From assembly GCA_963662175.1 (NCBI GenBank), contig OY759222.1, positions 13,774,222 through 13,838,221 of the forward strand: 64,000 bases of DNA, in the 5' to 3' direction. Below, in pieces: positions 10,111 to 20,600 of this stretch (within the stretch, counting starts at the first letter, position 1; the number at the start of each line of letters is the position of its first letter). The translations under genes and the position numbers were made by a program. The DNA is from Aradus depressus. Taxonomy: Eukaryota > Arthropoda > Insecta > Hemiptera > Aradidae. The notes beneath the pieces were generated by a model. That model was given only the letters and a program-made list of their open reading frames with translations. It had not been told where the DNA came from and ran no database searches.

Positions 10111-11481
10111 CACAGCTTTTTGGGTAGCTCTGATGAGATTGTGGTGGGGAGAAAACCGGTCGTGATGCCTGTTCATTGGCCCAAACTGCCCACCTACGTC
10201 ATATGGGGAGGAGCCTAGAGTCTTCTTTGTTCGTACTTTCCTTTGTCCCCGATATAGTTTAAACAAGTTGCACCTGCCCAGGATGTCTCCTATTAAGAAC
10301 ATCCGCTAAATGTTGAACTATATCTGTTCTGACCCAAGTAGAGCCTCTGGACAGTGCTACTACTGTCTCTGGTGGCAGCTTCTCGCAACCTCATTTCTTT
10401 GTTCTAAACCCGTTTATGTCACAAATAATTGGTGTCATCAGGATAATGCTACAATATGTAAATTCAGAACTCCAGACACATCAATTTTCAGTTGAATCAC
10501 CAAACCCTAATAGCTGACGATGAGCCTCTACTTCCTTTCGATCGATTTTGCTGAAAATTAATAGGCTTCTTCCTTAGTTCTTCTTAGGTTCTGGATATCG
10601 AAATAAATTTGTTGTTGATTCATTCATTCTATAAATCAGGATGTCGGTAAACCTGAAATTCAGTTGAAAATTCAACATCCAATTTCTTCTCCTATATTTC
10701 CTGGAGCTGGAGAAGTAATATTCCAAAATTTAACATGCTTTCTGGATAACTTTAGAAAGTGAAAGTATGGAAATATGGATGAGGACAAGAAAAAAAGTCA
10801 CATAACATTACTTTTCTTGGTGGTGGGCAGGTGCTCGTGGGCTAACAGAAAGTACTTTTTAACTACTTTCGAAGAGAGTTAAGTCAAGGAGTCTGCGAAC
10901 TATAACTGGATTACGAAAAGTTCTGTCTGGAAGTCATCGTAGAAGTAATCTAGTGGCCTTCCACTCACCCTCAGCCTTTTCAAATTTAGCAACCAAGGCC
11001 AAGATTATATATATATAAATATATAATATGACCTAATTTCCCCCCTACGCGGCGGACGGGTGTTGTTGAGCCCCCAGATACACAACGATTAAAAAAAAAA
11101 CCAAGGCCAAGAGTGTAAATATAATTATATATCGATAGTTAGGTTATGTGCAGGCCCCCCACATTATTCCCTGGGCCCCGTTGCTAAAAGTCATGATGGG
11201 CCCCCCTCTTACTACCAAAAAAAGAAATGTTGGCCTTTTTTTACAATATACATTTTTTAACCTTTATTACAATTATTCATCAAACACACATTTAAACTAG
11301 TTTTAAGAGTTTAGACAGTGTTTAGATTGTCATCGTAAATCTATTTTAAATACTGGTAAATACATAATTGAACCAATTAATTCTTAAATATTTTTGTTTG
11401 CTTAATTTTAATATTCACACAGATAAAATAATAACTGTCGTAGGAAATTGGTGGTTACATTATAAACCATATGAATGAAAG
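10111..11481. other. No gene; repeat C fragment and G/C-rich patches
   Basis: Positions 10530-10720 match repeat C (gctgaaaattaatagg, then cattcattctataaatc and gttgaaaattcaacatccaa). Two patches rich in gggccc, at 11040-11070 and 11150-11215, resemble the flanks of the hAT fragment that follows. No coding frame is credible. Confidence 0.5.
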
Positions 11482-11720
11482 CTACATTATTCTGGCTTTG
11501 ATCATTGAGAATTTTACAATTACATCACTGAAGTCAAGGCTTGATGCAAGACGGTGTTCGATTGCTAACACTCCAAGTGAATTAAGACGTTCTTGAGTCA
11601 TTGATGAACGTTGCCATGTTTTCATACGTTGCCCAGCTGACTAAATGCTCTTTCTGCAGATGCAACAGAAACTGGTATCGTACAAAAGATTCTTAATGAT
11701 CTGTTGTAGATTCAGACACG
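11482..11720 (-). pseudogene. hAT-type transposase C-terminal dimerisation fragment
   Basis: On the - strand the sequence encodes IPVSVASAERAFSQLG in one frame. After a one-base shift it continues TWQRSSMTQERLNSL, then SLDFSDVIVKF, with a stop at 11482-11484. This is the pattern of the hAT dimerisation region (ASAER, then TMxQERLNxL, then LDF). It belongs to the long hAT/ZMYM1-like group found in many animals. Only the last 75 residues or so remain. Confidence 0.75.
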
Positions 11721-11800
11721 TTTTGTACGCAACGCACTGCATATCCAATGAACCAATTTATATTACTCTGATGTAATATTTCATTGATACACATAAATCT

Positions 11801-11974
11801 TTTTTTCTTTTTTTTTCTTTTTTTTTTTCGGGTGCTCCTGACCCCTTAGGGGGGTCGGTCACATCACCCTATGTTCTCCCGGCTCCTTACGCCGAGTGAT
11901 CTCGGGATCTTATCGGGGGTTCTGTTCTGCCTGTGTCCCGGAGCCGGGGGCAGCCGCCGCACGCCTGTCGGTGG
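11801..11974 (-). mobile_element. Short LINE-like 3' end with 16-base target duplication
   Basis: The insert is flanked by tgatacacataaatct at 11785-11800 and 11975-11990, a perfect 16-base repeat. It begins on the left with a T-rich run, the poly(A) of a - strand insertion. Just inside is a double hairpin (gggtg...caccc around gacccc/ggggtc). The remaining 100 bases are G/C-rich and not recognisably coding. This is a severely 5'-truncated retrotransposed copy whose source element I cannot name. Confidence 0.72.
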
Positions 11975-12034
11975 TGATACACATAAATCTAGTCCTAGTG
12001 ATTTAATTATTGTTTTCTTTCTATGATTTATTGA

Positions 12035-12145
12035 AAATGTTCTACTTTTTAATTTTTTTTCCCCGTCCTTGCGGGCCCCTTGGCCCACGGGCCCCGTTGC
12101 CGTAGCAACGGTAGCACCGGGCATGTGGGGGCCCTGGTTATGTGA
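12035..12145 (-). mobile_element. Small G/C-rich insert with T-run, probably another retroposed 3' end
   Basis: A patch of gggccc-rich sequence is preceded on the left by ttttttttcccc, in otherwise AT-rich DNA. By analogy with 11801-11974 it looks like a short - strand retroposed end. No target duplication was found, so the boundaries are approximate. Confidence 0.35.
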
Positions 12146-12159
12146 GGAAGATTTTCAGA

Positions 12160-12660
12160 TAAAGTAGTGTTGTATTATAAAGTGTAGTAATTACTTCAGT
12201 ATAAGGGAATATTGTAGTGTAAAGTGTAGTAATTACTTCAGTATAAGGGAATATTGTAGTGTAAAGTGTAGTCATTACTTCAGTACAAGGGACTATTATA
12301 GTCTAAAGTGTAGTAATTACTTCAGTATAAGGAAGTATTGCAATGTAACGTATAGTAATTACTTCAGTATAAGGGAATATTGTAGTCTAATGTGTAGTAA
12401 TTACTTCAGTATAAGGGAATATTGTAGTGTAAAGTGTAGTAATTATTTCAGTTTAAGGGAATATTGTAGTGTAATGTAAATAGTTCAGTATAAAGGAATA
12501 TTGTAGTGTAAAGTGTAGTAACTACTTCAGTATAAGGGAATATTGTAGTCTATAGTGTAGTAATTACTTCAGTATAAGTAAGTATTGTAATATAAAGTAT
12601 AGTAATTACTTCAGTATAAGGAAGTATTGTAAATTATAGTAATCACATCAATGAAAGGAA
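12160..12660 (+). repeat. Minisatellite, 42-base unit, about 12 copies
   Basis: The unit contains agtgtagtaattacttcag followed by tataagggaatattgtagt. The ttcagt marker recurs about every 42 bases from 12190 to 12615. One unit is shortened by 4 bases near 12470. The last unit is decayed. Stops in each frame argue against coding. Copies differ by a few substitutions, so the array is neither new nor very old. Confidence 0.92.
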
Positions 12661-13230
12661 ATGTTGTAATCGTTATTTGCAATTATCTCAAATATTAAGA
12701 CATCCTGATGGCTGAAAAGACTTAATAAGGATCATTTTTGGTAAGTGGATCCACTTTTTAATCCAGATTCAGCATGCCTCCCGAAATATTCCTCTGGGCC
12801 CCATGAAGAGATTAAAGTCTAAAATGAGTAAGTTTTCTTAAATTTCGTCCGATTTTGGTCAAAATGGTGTAATCATATTAAAGTGGGAATACTCCTAAAG
12901 CATTCTTATTCTCACAACAGCGGAGTTTAAATCTACAACAAGAATAAACAGGCATAAAAAAATGTTTTTTCTGCTTTAAACTGTTCCTGGTCCATCTTAA
13001 TTCAATTTGAATTCCTCTTTTTCCCTCGGCTGATGAATACATTTTTGAAATGAATTCATCGTTGACAAATTGGGCAAACGGCGGTCTGCCAGTTTGCCCC
13101 AAAGTGGATATTAAATGTTCAGCTAATGGGAAATGTGCGTGTTTTCCCCGGGTTGGTATCTCTGACACTCCAGCCATTCAAGAACAACACACCAAATGGA
13201 AATTACCAAAAATGTTAAAACTTTCTTAAC
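12661..13230. other. No gene recognised
   Basis: A gggccccatgaagag patch near 12795 echoes the hAT-flank patches at 11.15 kb. This suggests the minisatellite lies within or beside the same decayed element. The open frame on the - strand at 12878-13177 matches no family I know. Confidence 0.45.
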
Positions 13231-14400
13231 CATTAAATGTACAAAAGTTATTAGGGTTTTTTGAATTGAGCACCCACCCCTGAACACTCTTTCTCTCGCT
13301 TAAATTTGGTAGGTTTTGTCCTCATTAGATTTTGACTTGAATGTCTTGTCGAAACATTCATTACATCGGCAGTTTTGGTTTTTTTTGAGTTGATGGTGAT
13401 CCGTCGACGACTTTTTATTTCCCCAGCATATACAATGAGGATTGTCGAAAATTCGAAGCGGCGTTTTCAAAGGAATTTCATGTTTTTCGACCTTTAAATT
13501 TCAAATATGAAAAATAAAATTTCTTTCTGTCACTGAATACGATAACTCCCGATAGAATAAATGTATCCGAACGAAATTTTATATGTGTGACCTAAACCCT
13601 ATATCGACAACTCCTATAGAGTTTCAGCCAAATCGGTCGAAGGGAAGAGGGAGAATAAGGGGAGGCGTAACTCAAAAACTCTAATAAATGGCGTTGTTAG
13701 AAATGTATCGACACTAAATTTCATAATATGAAATGTCAAGTCCCTAATTTTTAGGTTAGGAGTTGAATGTGTTTTAAAATTATTTATGGGGACACTAAGT
13801 AAACAAAAAAAACGTACATACAACGAAACAAACTTACCTTGTTTACAACTTGTTATTCATTCACAGAAATATAACTTAATCTTTTAGTAATACATGACAA
13901 AACTTTGAGCATCACAGCGGCACATGGTTTGCGTAACACTGTCAGTGCAAAACTGAGCCCCAAGGTAGGATTTAGCACTTTTTCGCTATGTAAATTTGCT
14001 ATTGGTCAGAAAGCAGGTTTTCGGGTATAGGTTTTCTTACCTTTTTAGATTGATATCGTCTTTAATCCCTTACCACAAGGTGAGTAATCGTCTAAATTTT
14101 ATGATCGGTATAAAAACTAAATTTGCTGGACTTAGCAGGTTTGAAAATTAGGCCGACGATATGTGAATTCAAAACTCCATAAGGACGACACAACAATTTT
14201 CCTTGCAATTGGCTGAATGGGGAGGGGGGGGGGGGGGGGGGGGGTAACACAAAAACCGCAATAACTGCCAATGTAATGAATTTATCGACACAATATTTAG
14301 TATTCGGATTTAAGAGCCCCTATGTAGGTATTGAATATCAGCGGAAACGGTCGACTAGTTTTGAAGAGGAAGCGAAAAGTTAAATGATTAATCACCGACG
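13231..14400. repeat. Cluster of repeat C copies
   Basis: At least three repeat C segments lie at about 13235-13410, 13490-13740 and 14085-14400. They share cgataactcccgatagaat, atgtatcgacac, a purine-rich gggaaggggg middle and ggtcgactagttttg. A run of about 24 G interrupts the last one at 14220-14243. The copies have no long ORF. Repeat C is the most abundant dispersed repeat in the window after SINE-A. Confidence 0.7.
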
Positions 14401-14898
14401 TCATTTTATATTATAAATAGGTAGAGACTCTTTGATATATGTGGGAGATACAGTGAGAGAAACTATGGTCGGGTGTTTGTTGCGGCAATGTGTAAATACT
14501 TGTACATATGTAGAGAGTATATACGAATATACATATGCTGGGGTGGGGGGAATGTTTAGAAGTGAACGACAGGTGCCCTGGCTGAATTCAAATGGTCTCA
14601 TTGCTTTCCTCTATAGCCAGGGCAGAGGAGGCTACAGCCAATGGCCTCGTCTGTTCGCACAAGCCACTATTTATATGTAGGTATATTGCAGGATTTGCCG
14701 CAGTACATAAAAAAAAGGAGCAGCGCGGGCGTTTCGTTTTCGATCATTTCAACGGCGGATATTCCTGCCTTGGGACATGTCGATGAGACATTGCTTCCGC
14801 GCACAGACCAGATAGAGAATTATATAAAACAAGATATGACATGAACATGAATAAATAAACAAAAATAAAAAAATAATAAAATATATATTATATATGAG
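14401..14898. other. No gene recognised
   Basis: Overlapping short frames on both strands (14401-14844) have no recognisable motif and biased AT composition. I do not support any as a gene. Confidence 0.45.
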
Positions 14899-14902
14899 AT
14901 GA

Positions 14903-15603
14903 GATTCAAAAACAGGTTTCTCACATTTTTTTAGAAAATTATCCTGATATGGCGTTTTTTTCGTCTCATTAAGAGCTATCGGTATGTGTAACTGTAATGA
15001 TTCAAAAAAGTTTTCTCTCATCGTAAAACTACTTCAAAAAATGGATTTGGTTCAAAAGTAGGTTTCTCCAACAACAGCTGTACATCAAAGGCAGGATGTT
15101 AAGAAAGTTTCATGTTTGGTGAAAACTGGGAGACGAATGTTGAAGAATCTAGTCTGGGGTATTACCGAAGAGTTCTCTCAATGGATGATGGACACCAGAA
15201 AGAAGAATGCGATTGCCTCGAGCATGAGGTGGCTGTCCGTGTTTAGCTGCTTTTTTGTTGATTTATTTTAATGATTTTAGGTTTTTTTTTCAATAACAGA
15301 CATTTTTCACTTGCACGTTTTTGTTCATTTCCTATTCCATATCAGTCGACTATCTGAATTGTCTATCTGCTGCTCTTAAAAAATAATTTAAAGGACAAAT
15401 GAAAATTTTTATATGCAGATATGGAGTGTTTGGATCATAACCAGGTTTCTCCTAAACATTTCTCTGTTTATTTAAAGAAATACTAAAAACATTACATTAG
15501 TACAACTCTGGAAAAAAAAATTAAGGTCACAACCTGAAAGAAAAAACGTTTTTCCTGATTTCCCAAATTTTTGTCTTGAGTGAGAAACCTGTTTTTGAAT
15601 CCC
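14903..15603. mobile_element. Non-autonomous DNA transposon with terminal and subterminal repeats
   Basis: The ends are inverted copies of gattcaaaaacaggtttctc (14903-14925 and 15580-15603). The core aggtttctc with an A-rich lead recurs inside at about 15003, 15055 and 15438, like subterminal transposase sites. The internal 650 bases hold a decayed patch (15110-15240) with some coding look but no intact frame. Superfamily is unclear. A BED- or hAT-type source would be plausible given subterminal repeats, but I saw no clean target duplication. Confidence 0.6.
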
Positions 15604-16355
15604 ACCTCCCCCCATATATTATATCTATCTTACATGCAACAAATTAAATTATATTATTCTTTATCTCTACAACAATTACTTTTAACAATTTTTGATTAGG
15701 TCATAAACATAAGCGTATCTTGTAAAATATACCTAGATCCCAGCGTGAAGTGGTCTCAATTTTTGGCTGATTTCAGCGCAAATCTAATGACAAATAAATT
15801 AGCACACGTGACTCCGGTTTTTGCGGTAGAGCGCACGCAACATTTTAGTTACATAAGCACACTGACATTGATACACACTTGCACAGACCTCATCGTAAAA
15901 ATCCGTTGAAACCTCGATCTCGGAGTACAATACTTCCTTATTTTATAGGAAGTATAAAAAATGTTTGTTGTCGTTCTTATGATTTCGTACCCCTATATTT
16001 CACCTGATGTAATACGAACAGTTCCCATGCAACTTAATAACCAGTAAACTAAAAAGGTATTTTCTGAATGTTAAAGTAGGCTATGGATGGATTGAAGCTT
16101 TGACAACCAAAAGCTGAAAGCAATATATATTCCCTCTCTTTAAAAAAAATAAAGAGACCTGATAGATGTTTTTATTTTGTTTTTTTATATTTATTTAAGC
16201 GAACTGATTACATCCGAACATCCGAAGGTTGTAGTTCACTTTGACTTACTAAAGAAGAGAAAATAACCAGAAAACATACACCAAATGAAGACCAATTTTA
16301 TTCTTTATTATCCTTGTGAATGAGAGATGTTAAGCCTAAGAACTGGAGACATCAA
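15604..16355. other. No gene; terminal fragment of repeat C
   Basis: Positions 15890-15960 contain the terminal segment of repeat C (gttgaaacctcgatctcgg, then tacaatacttcctt and a tataggaagtat palindrome). The rest is AT-rich without features. Confidence 0.5.
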
Positions 16356-17580
16356 TAGAGCCCGGATTCCCGTGCAATTGCATTAAATAACAATTTATTA
16401 TTTTTACGAATTAAGGCATCCTGATTAATATTCACAAATTTTATTTTGCACGAAATTGCACGTTTTTAACTTTTTAGGCAAAATTGAACATTATAGGTTT
16501 TTACTGCACAAAATTGCTTATTTTGTCGTGATTAATAAATTTATTTGTTTGTATTTTTATGTATATATTTGTTAATCGACATGAGCCCGACTCTATAGTG
16601 GGAGTTTTAAATTTTGCCTAACTAGGTTTTGTATCTTTAAGGCGAATGGGGGCGACAGTCAGAGAAGTCCCATAATCGTAGAATCCATTTCCTGCCTACC
16701 TATTTTTTTTTTTAAATTCTGGAAAATGCATTGGATCAAGGGTCATTAATAGAGCCAGGATTCCCGTGCAATTTAATTTTTTTTTTTTTTTGCTTGCTTG
16801 TAGTCATTAAATAACAAATTATTTTTACGAATTAAGACATACTGATTAATATACTTTTTTTGGCAAAATTGCACGTTTTACGTTTTGACTGCACAAAATT
16901 GCATATTTTGTCGCAATTAGAAAATTTACTTGTAATTTAGTTTGAAAATGTATACATCTGTTAATCGACAAATTTACAAGAGTTTTTAGAAAAAAACCCA
17001 AATATGTCCAACTCAAAAAGTACAATGTGGCCATAAATGATAAAGATATTGGATTGGATCTACAACCTGACATAAGCAGCTACAAAAAATGCCCCATCCC
17101 AAGCGTCAGCGTCGAGAGATCGTTTTTCTACCGACAGGCGGCACAGTTGTTCAGACAAGAATTTTGAAATGTATTTAGTAGTAAATTTTAACGCATCAAA
17201 TGCTTAAGTAAAAAAAATATATCAATTTCATTGAAGTCAAATTCTCGGCCTCGAGTAATGTGGTGAACTGTTTTGTATGTTACATATCTCTAGTATTTTT
17301 TTAAATCAAAAATTTATACCTATATGCTTTTGTAATTAAAACATGGAGGTAAAAAAAACTTGTGTTTTGAGTAAATATTTTTTATAAATCGTATAAATAA
17401 ATTCCGTTAAACTTTTCATTTTATAGATTTATTTTTAAAAAAAGAGTTATTTAATTTACAATTTACGAATTGGATCCAATTTTTTTTCCTCAGAGAAACA
17501 GTTAATGGCAAGATCTTATTTTTTGTTGCACACTTTTGCACGTTTTTTAAATTTTTTTACTGCAAGAAATCTGGACTCTA
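16356..17580 (+). mobile_element. Decayed hAT-type transposon with transposase C-terminal remnant
   Basis: The ends are imperfect inverted repeats: tagagcccggattcccgtgc at the left and its counterpart ending ctggactcta at the right. The flanks gacatcaa (16348-16355) and aacatcag (17581-17588) agree in six of eight bases, as for an old hAT target duplication. Around 17085-17190 the + strand encodes CPIPSVSVERSF and, after a frameshift, TDRRHSCSDKNFEMYLVVNF, the hAT dimerisation region. The motif tgcacaaaattgc recurs many times near both ends. A SINE-A scrap (16578-16690, - strand) and a second left end at 16750 show later rearrangement. Confidence 0.65.
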
Positions 17581-17776
17581 AACATCAGTATTAAAATTTC
17601 CTCCAGCCTACGTCTATGAATAACTGATTGTTCTCTTAAAGTACCCTTCAAAGTGTTGTCGTACCGTATAGGTACATAAAAATAATAGGAATTTTTTTTA
17701 TCAAAAAATTATTTCTTACATGACTTTATTGGATAATGCCAGTTGTCTCCTAACCGCTGTGCTGTGTGGGGGGGAT

Positions 17777-17897
17777 GAACCACCGATGATGACGCTGTTG
17801 CGTCGAATACCGGTTCTGGTGTAAAATAAAACAGTGGGAAGACAACGTCTTTTATTTTTATGAGAAATCTCGTCCCACAACATCTTACTATCACATA
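17777..17897 (+). repeat. Right arm of the 4.2 kb foldback family, with hammerhead-like core
   Basis: This segment matches the right arm at 4310-4410 and its outer sequence. The core reads CCGATGA (one change from CTGATGA), extra T, a perfect GACGC-TGTT-GCGTC hairpin (17791-17804), then GAAT and ACCGGT. The strong hairpin with both arms changed relative to the 4.3 kb copy is a compensatory difference, which argues that RNA structure was under selection. Confidence 0.6.
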
Positions 17898-18484
17898 TGA
17901 AAAATATGTTTCTTAAAAAACCACATTTCAGAACTTTTTTTTTTATTTCCAACGATTTATGATTAGATCATGAAAATAAGTGGAATCTTGTTAAATATTA
18001 AGCTCTGAAGTGGTCTCAATTTTCGTCCGATTTTGGTCAAAATCTAATCAGATCTATGCACATGTGACTTCGTCATTCCAAATTTTAAGTTCATATTAGA
18101 ATACTCACAAAGTCATATAAAACTTATTCTAGGGATCTTGAAATGTGACAGTTCGTTGAAAACTTGATCTCGGATTTTCGCACAGTTACAATACTTCCTT
18201 ATACTACAGAAGGCAAACTTTCTGATTAAAATTGAATGAGAGAAGTAGAGAAAGTCGTGGAGATGGGCTTTAGGTGAAGGGATTGGAGTCCAGCCAGAAA
18301 TTAACTGCAGAGTCCTGGCCAAGAGGACAGCATGTTGCCCAGACGCAGTAGCTACTGCAGAGTCTCAAGTCCACTCTCATCAGCGCCTACTCACTTTGGG
18401 GTATATCTTTTTTCATAAGATTACAACCAGGGGTGAATTAAGCCCCTGGCGGTAAAGGGTTCTATAGAGAGAAAAAAAATGTTA
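17898..18484. repeat. Repeat C terminal segment, otherwise no gene
   Basis: Positions 17985-18215 carry the distal part of repeat C (tggtctcaattttcgtccgattttgg, then gttgaaaacttgatctcgg and tacaatacttcc). The open frame at 18113-18322 on the - strand overlaps this repeat and is not supported. Confidence 0.55.
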
Positions 18485-18635
18485 TTAGATATTGTGGTAC
18501 ATATCGCCTACTACCAGAAAGTTTTCCTATCCAAAATTTATAGGGTCTTTAACGTACTGGCTCGAGGCTATTGCTTAACGTCCCATCCAAAAGACGGTTA
18601 TCTCAAAGTTTTTCCACCTCACAGATAAGAAACCT
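18485..18635 (-). repeat. SINE-A fragment
   Basis: The complement contains the agataaaataa side, the gatgggacgttaagc core and the taggcgatatg segment, with internal deletions. It is one of the most decayed copies in the window. Confidence 0.7.
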
Positions 18636-18796
18636 CTTTCGAACGCAGTTCTTCGCGCTTCCGATGTATTCCCGAAGCTTCTCCCGAAAAGCCGATTCCA
18701 TCATTTGGCACCCGAACGCTCAATTGAGGATGTCATCCTAAACAGCCCCGAAAATTGAAGACGTGCACCGTCGTACATTTCTAAGATATACTCTCC

Positions 18797-18881
18797 TAGG
18801 ATTGTGCATTCTTAGTTTACCCAAAACCCGAAATGCTTCAATTTTTTTCGGGGTTTGAGCAAGTCGAAATGCCCAATCCTA
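18797..18881. mobile_element. Tiny MITE with inverted ends
   Basis: The left end taggattgtgcatt and the right end's complement taggattgggcatttc are imperfect inverted repeats about 85 bases apart. The segment between has no coding capacity. Too short to assign a family. Confidence 0.4.
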
Positions 18882-18937
18882 GCAATGATCATTTATTTCG
18901 GCCAATGGTCGAATTCGGGGATTGGGTACAACATATA

Positions 18938-19039
18938 CATAACTACTCTATCAGTGAGGGTATATATGCTAGAATTGAATAAATATATGACAACTACACT
19001 ATCAGTGAGGGTATATATGCTAGAATTGAATAAATATAT
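18938..19039 (+). repeat. Direct tandem duplication, 51-base unit, two copies
   Basis: The segment with atcagtgagggtatatatgc and agaattgaataaatatatga occurs twice in a row with a 51-base period. The copies are almost identical (one substitution), so the duplication is recent. It ends exactly where the SINE-A copy begins. Confidence 0.85.
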
Positions 19040-19045
19040 GACAAT

Positions 19046-19345
19046 AGAGGGCGCCGGTAGCGCAGTGGTATGCGTGCTTGTCTTCTGAGCTCAAGATGGC
19101 GGGTTCGAAACTCGGCCGAGGCCCTTAGTTTATTTTATCTCAGAGGTAATAATAATAATACGTAATAAAAAAACTTGAACTCTGCGAGAGTCCCGAGACT
19201 GTACAATGTCAGGTAGTAAAGACCCCTACACTAGGAGAATAAAAATTTAGAGTAGAAAAAATTTAGTACTCCCATAGTCCCATAGAAGTGGTAGTAGGCG
19301 ATATGACCTTATGTAGTTAAAGCCCGGGCTCGAGTCATAATAACT
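19046..19345 (+). repeat. SINE-A, near full length
   Basis: The head gagggcgccggtag, with a box A-like cgcagtggt and box B-like gggttcgaaac, is present. The core region is decayed (ataataataatacg replaces part of it), but the 3' half ends properly at agcccgggctcgagtcata. Moderately old copy. Confidence 0.9.
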
Positions 19346-19944
19346 TACTAAACATTTATAACAAAATTAAGCGTATATCATGGGTGAGTAAAACATTTTT
19401 TAAATATTTAAACTAAAATATGAATAAATAATATAATAAGATAAAACAAAACTGAATATAACCAAACAAAAGGAACATGAGATGACGGACAATTCCTAAT
19501 ATCAGGTTCGCATTCAGCATAACAATACACGAAATTTGCCGTTATATGAACACAAGAGCAATGAAAGTACGTTAGCAAATATTTAGACTACCTGCTCTTA
19601 TGTATGCAGATCTGAGAAGAAGATTTTCCTTAATTTTCCCTATTTTCCCAACCCTCTTACTACACACTGTCATCTCCGTTAACTTCTTCAGCACTATTTA
19701 CTTTTCATTTTCTTTTGTGGAATATTTCATTTACCTTTATTATTTAATTTCTATTTCATTTGTGTTAAATGTTTTCTTCCCTTACATTCTTAATACAACT
19801 TATATTCCTTTCTACTCCTTTTGTTTTGTACATTATTTTAAAATACCTACATTTTGAATAAATTTTGAAACAAAAAATTAATTTAGAGATCATTACAAAA
19901 GTAATGTCGGTTTTTCTAAATTATTTCTATTTCTTATTTCATTA
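19346..19944. other. No gene; AT-rich
   Basis: A frame at 19600-19857 (+) encodes a Phe/Ile/Tyr-rich peptide. That is what any T-rich tract yields, and there is no motif. Nothing else is seen. Confidence 0.5.
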
Positions 19945-20210
19945 GAGGTTAGGTTAGGTTTTATGACTCGGGTTCGTAACCCGACCGAGGCCCTTAGTTT
20001 ATTTTATCTGGGAGGTAAAATAAACTTAAGCACGCCGTCCTTCGGATGGGTCGTTAAGTGGTCCCGAACCTGTACGATGTCAGATACTCAGTGAATAAAA
20101 CACTTCATATAGTGAATAAAAATTTAGGTTAGGCAAAATTTAGGACTCCCACAGTAGAGTCGGGCTCATGTCCACCAGAGTGACGAAAGAGGGCTCATCG
20201 AATAACATTG
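19945..20210. repeat. Chimeric SINE-A: reversed 3' tail fused to a + strand body
   Basis: It begins with ggttaggttaggttttatgactc, which is the 3' tail of a - strand SINE-A. It then switches at about 19970 to the + strand sequence gggttcgtaacccgaccgagg and runs to gagtgacgaaagag. The two oppositely oriented parts meet without a spacer. Template switching or a deletion between two inverted copies could produce this. Confidence 0.8.
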
Positions 20211-20260
20211 CTTTTAAAAGTATTTCTTATTTATATTTTACTTGAGATCGAATAGAATAA

Positions 20261-20600
20261 GAGGGCGCCGGTAGCTCAGTGGTATGAGTGCTTGTCTTCT
20301 GAGCTCAAGATCGTGGGTTCGAACCCCGACCGAGGCCCTTAGTTAATTTTATCTGGGAGTTAAAATAAACTTAAGCATGTCGTCCTTCGGATGGGACGTT
20401 AAGCGATGATCCTGTACGTTGTCAGGTACTCGTTAAAAACCCCTACTCTAGGTAAATAAAAATTTAGGGTAGGCAAAATTTAGGACTCCCATAGTAGAGT
20501 GGGGCTCATGGCCACCAGAGTGACGAAAGAGCGCTCTGGTAGTAGGCGATATGACTTCGTAGTTAAAGCCCGGGCAGGAGTCATAAAACCTAACCTAATC
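20261..20600 (+). repeat. SINE-A, full-length reference copy
   Basis: This copy is the best place to read the family. The head gagggcgccggtagctcagt contains a pol III box A (tagctcagtgg). About 35 bases on, gggttcgaacccc is a box B. A linker aggcccttagtt leads to the core ccttcggatgggacgttaag. Then come ggtactcgttaaa, aataaaaatttagggtaggc, gtccaccagagtgacgaaag and agcccgggc. It ends with aaaacctaacctaa. Length is about 340 bases. The tail is built of CCTAA units, not poly(A). The head is tRNA-derived by box spacing, but I see no intact cloverleaf, so it is not a functional tRNA gene. Confidence 0.95.

Noticed and set aside
12160..12660. CRISPR-like array
   Set aside because: The units are contiguous 42-base tandem repeats without unique spacers, in animal DNA.
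20261..20340. tRNA gene at the SINE-A head
   Set aside because: Boxes A and B are present, but no acceptor stem or cloverleaf can be formed, and the same head recurs as part of a 340-base repeat.
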